A DNA stretch of 64,000 nucleotides from JASTVH01 sp042862465. GTDB lineage: Bacteria; Pseudomonadota; Gammaproteobacteria; Pseudomonadales; Oleiphilaceae. Positions 60,974 through 64,000 of the stretch are shown here, piece after piece. Made by a program: the position numbers and the translations under genes. The stretch's first letter is position 1; every line of letters starts with the position of its first letter. The stretch spans positions 124,001 to 188,000 of the forward strand of contig JASTVH010000001.1 of the NCBI GenBank assembly GCA_042862465.1, given 5' to 3'. The notes beneath the pieces are model-generated. The model did not search any database, was not told the DNA's origin, and saw only the letters and a list, made by a program, of their open reading frames with translations.

Positions 60974-62062
60974 TCAGTTTAGAACGACCCGCAGCGATTT
61001 CTGGAACCAGCGGTAGGTCCCTTCCGGTTGGAAATTCACCATCAGTTCACCGGTTTGTCCTGAATTCCCAATCACCGAGAAGCTTACCGAGTTGGTAGCC
61101 GCACTATAGGATTCAATCTCAAGAACTGAAGGCGTTAGCGATATCGCTTCCAGATTGTTTACTGTTTGGTGATCGACAGATAGCAGCTTCACCGTGTAGG
61201 GGCCCGGTTTCCCGGCTTCCATTGTGATTTTTTCCGGGCTTAAATAAAAAGGCCTGGCCAGTTGAGCATCAATACGCAAGCTATCCTGTTGCAGAAAGCC
61301 TTCCGCTTTTGTGGCATTGATAGCTGTTGGGTTTCTGCGAGAGTTCAGTATGTTGTCTCGCTTGGTCTGTAATTCTTCGGCCTTTGCTTCGTCCTGTTTT
61401 AAGCGAGCTTCCTCTATCTCCTGTTCCGTAGGAATGTCGCCGCAACGGTAATCCTCTGGCTGGAAAAAACATATTTTTTCCAGCAGCTGTTCAATCACAC
61501 TCGGTGGCTCGATACTTTCGAAGGCCTGGTCCGTCATCGTAAAGTCTATTTGCTCTATCCCGAGAGTCTGAAGCGCGTCGTTCAGCTGATCGATTGTGCG
61601 TTCTGTTATTCGAATATTGTTTTGGTCACCGGCCACCTGATCCTGATCCAATAGCATCAGGAGTCGAGTGGTGTTGCGCGTCACTGGCCGATTATTTACG
61701 ACATAGTCTTCTGCCGGCCTATGACTGCTGAGCCCAAATGTGGTTGAGCTTGACTGCTGCAAGGCAACACGGCCTTTTTCAGTGAACTCCATCGGCGTCA
61801 GGAATTCTTTCGCAGGTACGTCTTTTGCGAGAACGATATTTCCCAGACTGAAAGTGACGGTTTCATCCGCACGGTAACGAAACTCGCCATCTTCACCGGT
61901 CGTCCCGGATAAACTCTGGGTTTCATAGTGCAGCCCTTCGACTCCAGCCGCTGTCAGCCTCCCCGTCATCACGCCACCAGAGCCTCCGTCGTCATTGTGG
62001 AAACAGGCGGACAACATCCCGGCTAGCAGGGGAAGAGACAGAATACGAATCGTTTTGCTCAC
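60974..62062 (-). CDS. Large lipoprotein with beta-sandwich N-terminal region
   Basis: A 362-residue protein. Starting at the GTG at 62062 (AAAGGA upstream), the N-terminus is a compact lipoprotein signal with LSAC at residues 17-20. It continues with the segment GGVMTGRLTAAGVEGLHYETQSLSGTTGEDGEFRYRADETVTFSLGNIVLAKDVPA, which resembles lipoproteins of Marinobacter and relatives that carry GLxYET...GEFxYxxGETVTFxLG repeats. The middle is helical and charged (residues about 205-240) and the rest is beta-rich. An upstream ATG at 62101 gives a longer N-terminus. Function unknown. Confidence 0.65.
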   Translation of the reverse strand: MSKTIRILSLPLLAGMLSACFHNDDGGSGGVMTGRLTAAGVEGLHYETQSLSGTTGEDGEFRYRADETVTFSLGNIVLAKDVPAKEFLTPMEFTEKGRVALQQSSSTTFGLSSHRPAEDYVVNNRPVTRNTTRLLMLLDQDQVAGDQNNIRITERTIDQLNDALQTLGIEQIDFTMTDQAFESIEPPSVIEQLLEKICFFQPEDYRCGDIPTEQEIEEARLKQDEAKAEELQTKRDNILNSRRNPTAINATKAEGFLQQDSLRIDAQLARPFYLSPEKITMEAGKPGPYTVKLLSVDHQTVNNLEAISLTPSVLEIESYSAATNSVSFSVIGNSGQTGELMVNFQPEGTYRWFQKSLRVVLN

Positions 62063-62358
62063 AGTCAGTCCTTTAGTGGCGGTCCGGTGAATGATTGTCA
62101 TTGTCGCGCGGCCATGTTGCCGCGCCTCTCTGATGGGAAACGTCCCAGGACTTTTCAGCGGTTCTACAGAATAGGGCATTATAATCAGCCGCTTCGCCTG
62201 CTTTCTGGTATCCTGTCGCAGTTTTTTAACACGGCCCCGTGCGGCCCGCGGGAACAAAAGGGCTAGCGTCCTTCTGGCGTGTTTGCCGGTATACGGTTGA
62301 AATCGGGCGGCCAGGGCCAATATCTCAGACTCCTTTATTCAACAGAATCTGCTTATCC

Positions 62359-63300
62359 ATGTCCGACGCGTTAGTCATAGAAAATCTGCGCAAAACTTAC
62401 GGAGACGGCTTCGAGGCACTCAAGGGAATCGATCTCACAGTGCGTCAGGGGGACTTCTTTGCGCTTTTGGGGCCGAATGGAGCCGGGAAGTCCACAACCT
62501 TGGGGATCGTCAGTTCGCTGGTGAATAAAACCAGCGGGCGCGTCACTGTGTTTGGTCATGATCTCGACAAGGCGCTGTCCAAGGCCAAGATGAATCTGGG
62601 TGTGGTGCCTCAGGAGTTCAACTTCAACCAGTTCGAAAAGGTGTACGACATTGTCGTGACGCAGGCTGGCTATTATGGCATTCCGCGTCAGCAGGCCCGT
62701 GTCAGCGCCGAACGTTACCTGAAAAAGCTGGGGCTCTGGGAAAAGCGTGATTCACCGGCCCGCATGTTATCGGGTGGTATGAAACGGCGATTGATGATTG
62801 CTCGGGCACTGGTGCATGAACCGCGTCTGCTGATTCTGGATGAGCCCACCGCGGGGGTGGACATCGAAATTCGCCGTTCCATGTGGGATTTTCTGACTGA
62901 AATCAACAGCCAGGGAGTCACCATTATCCTCACTACCCATTATCTGGAAGAGGCTGAAGAGCTTTGTCGCAATATTGCGATTATTGATCATGGCGAGATT
63001 CTGGAGAACACCAGCAAGCGGGAGTTATTGCGCAAGCTCAGTGTCGAAACCTTTGTATTGGATGCCGACTTTGTGCTCGATACGGCACCTGAGCTGGAAG
63101 GCTATCAGACACGCCTGACCGCGGATGGCGGGATAGAGGTGGATGTCAAACGGGGCACATCACTCAACGAGGTGTTTCGGCAGCTGTCCGACAAGGGAAT
63201 CGAGGTGAACAGTATGCGGACCCGATCCAATCGACTTGAGGAGCTGTTCCTGCGCCTGGTGGAAAACAATGGCGAACCGAAGGAGGCGGCCGAAGTATGA
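62359..63300 (+). CDS. ABC-2 type transporter ATP-binding protein (YadG-like)
   Basis: A 313-residue ABC ATPase. Walker A GPNGAGKST is at 38-46, signature LSGGM at 137-141 and Walker B LLILDEPTAGVD near 157-168. The length and the C-terminal extension, which continues to the stop, match YadG-type subunits of ABC-2 exporters, which move drugs, lipids or sugars out of the cell. The ATG at 62359 begins MSDALVIENLRKTYGDG; the open frame upstream is not conserved. The stop overlaps the permease start (ATGA). Confidence 0.92.
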   Translation: MSDALVIENLRKTYGDGFEALKGIDLTVRQGDFFALLGPNGAGKSTTLGIVSSLVNKTSGRVTVFGHDLDKALSKAKMNLGVVPQEFNFNQFEKVYDIVVTQAGYYGIPRQQARVSAERYLKKLGLWEKRDSPARMLSGGMKRRLMIARALVHEPRLLILDEPTAGVDIEIRRSMWDFLTEINSQGVTIILTTHYLEEAEELCRNIAIIDHGEILENTSKRELLRKLSVETFVLDADFVLDTAPELEGYQTRLTADGGIEVDVKRGTSLNEVFRQLSDKGIEVNSMRTRSNRLEELFLRLVENNGEPKEAAEV

Positions 63301-64000
63301 ATCCAAGTGCTATCTGGACCGCCTTCGAGACCATCGTCATCAAGGAGGTTCGCCGCTATACCCGGATCTGGCCTCAGACCATGTTGCCCCCCGCGGTCAC
63401 CATGACGCTTTATTTCGTGATTTTCGGCAATCTGATTGGCCGCCGCATAGGCGACATGGGTGGCTATGACTACATGGAGTTCATCGTACCGGGCTTGATC
63501 ATGATGGCGGTCATCACCAATTCTTACGCCAATGTGGTGTCCTCATTTTTCAGCATGAAGTTTCAACGCAGTATCGAGGAGCTGCTGGTCTCGCCGGTGC
63601 CCAACTGGGTGATCCTGACTGGTTACGTGGCGGGAGGGATGTCTCGGGGATTGGCGATTGGGGTTATCGTGACGCTGTTGTCGCTGGCTTTTACGTCGCT
63701 CAACCTCTATAGCGTCGGTATTGTGATTGCTACTGCGTTTATGACATCGATGCTGTTTTCACTGGGCGGATTTGTCAATGCGCTGTTTGCTACCAAGTTT
63801 GATGACATCTCCATCGTCCCGACCTTTGTGCTGACACCGCTGACCTACCTGGGCGGGGTGTTTTATTCGATCGATATGCTGCCGGATTTCTGGCAGGGCG
63901 TCTCCATGGTCAATCCCATTCTCTATATGATCAATGCCTTCCGTTACGGCGTTCTTGGGGTATCCGACGTACCGGTTGCTGTGGCGCTTGGCATGTTGGC
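63297..64000 (+). CDS. ABC-2 type transporter permease (YadH-like), N-terminal part
   Basis: The first 234 residues are in the window and the frame runs past its end. It begins MNPSAIWTAFETIVIKEVRRYTRI and has at least five hydrophobic helices, including MLPPAVTMTLYFVIFGNLIG and GVIVTLLSLAF. The motif FKRSIEELLVSPVP-like stretch (FQRSIEELLVSP) is typical of ABC-2 permeases. It overlaps the ATPase gene by 4 bp and forms with it an exporter whose substrate is unknown. Confidence 0.92.
   Translation, partial: MNPSAIWTAFETIVIKEVRRYTRIWPQTMLPPAVTMTLYFVIFGNLIGRRIGDMGGYDYMEFIVPGLIMMAVITNSYANVVSSFFSMKFQRSIEELLVSPVPNWVILTGYVAGGMSRGLAIGVIVTLLSLAFTSLNLYSVGIVIATAFMTSMLFSLGGFVNALFATKFDDISIVPTFVLTPLTYLGGVFYSIDMLPDFWQGVSMVNPILYMINAFRYGVLGVSDVPVAVALGML

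Overview
The window is chromosomal DNA from a gammaproteobacterium with a moderately high G+C content. Several gene blocks match arrangements I know from Pseudomonas and Marinobacter: a batDBA/DUF58/moxR cluster beside the large NAD-dependent glutamate dehydrogenase, a DUF6586 gene and a small acidic gene beside sulA-lexA, a split B12-dependent ribonucleotide reductase, and an imuA-imuB-dnaE2 mutagenesis cassette. A Marinobacter-like marine organism is my best inference, but I saw no rRNA or other marker that fixes the genus. No tRNA, rRNA, CRISPR array, prophage or complete insertion sequence was recognised.

Region by region. 1-4473 is the end of a cytochrome c maturation operon (ccmE end, ccmF, ccmG, ccmH, ccmI). 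4521-11523, on the minus strand, is a MoxR/DUF58/VWA/BatD cluster of the aerotolerance type. 12009-17669 carries a 1,633-residue glutamate dehydrogenase and a beta-carbonic anhydrase. 17630-19635 is a signalling pair: a response regulator with a CheC-like output domain, and a PAS-GGDEF diguanylate cyclase. 19973-22394 holds a DUF1329 exported protein and two small conserved genes. 22641-23838 is lexA-sulA under two LexA boxes. 23979-26015 holds an acylphosphatase, a class-I glutamine amidotransferase, a DUF1499 lipoprotein and a methyltransferase-like protein. 26208-31710 is the SOS mutasome operon with its own LexA box; a 249-bp palindromic, MITE-like element separates imuA from imuB. 31960-46866 contains a chemoreceptor, SelO, an HD protein, a DEAD-box helicase, a DUF3524 glycosyltransferase with an SDR epimerase, TruC, an atypical ABC1/UbiB kinase, a TonB-like protein, RsmC, a flavin reductase and a small unknown. 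47034-50725 holds a glutathione transferase and the nrdJb/nrdJa reductase with an NrdR-box-like palindrome upstream. 51346-55477 holds a lipoprotein, a DNA alkyltransferase, a zinc-ribbon membrane protein, an acyl-CoA synthetase and a thioesterase. 55487-58284 is a ferric-iron ABC transporter (permease and binding protein). 58468-60942 holds a PilZ protein, a lipoprotein and a degenerate HD-GYP protein. 60974 to the end holds a large lipoprotein and a YadG/YadH-type ABC exporter cut by the window edge.

Two themes link the genes. The first is DNA damage: LexA, SulA, ImuA/ImuB/DnaE2 and the alkyltransferase form a repair, mutagenesis and division-arrest set with visible LexA boxes at both operons. 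The second is cyclic-di-GMP and chemotaxis-type signalling: a GGDEF enzyme paired with a receiver-CheC protein, a PilZ protein, an HD-GYP protein that has lost its metal ligands, and a NIT-domain chemoreceptor. The best candidates for something new are the palindromic element inside the mutasome operon, the glycosyltransferase-epimerase pair that may act on tRNA queuosine, and the receiver-CheC plus GGDEF pair.
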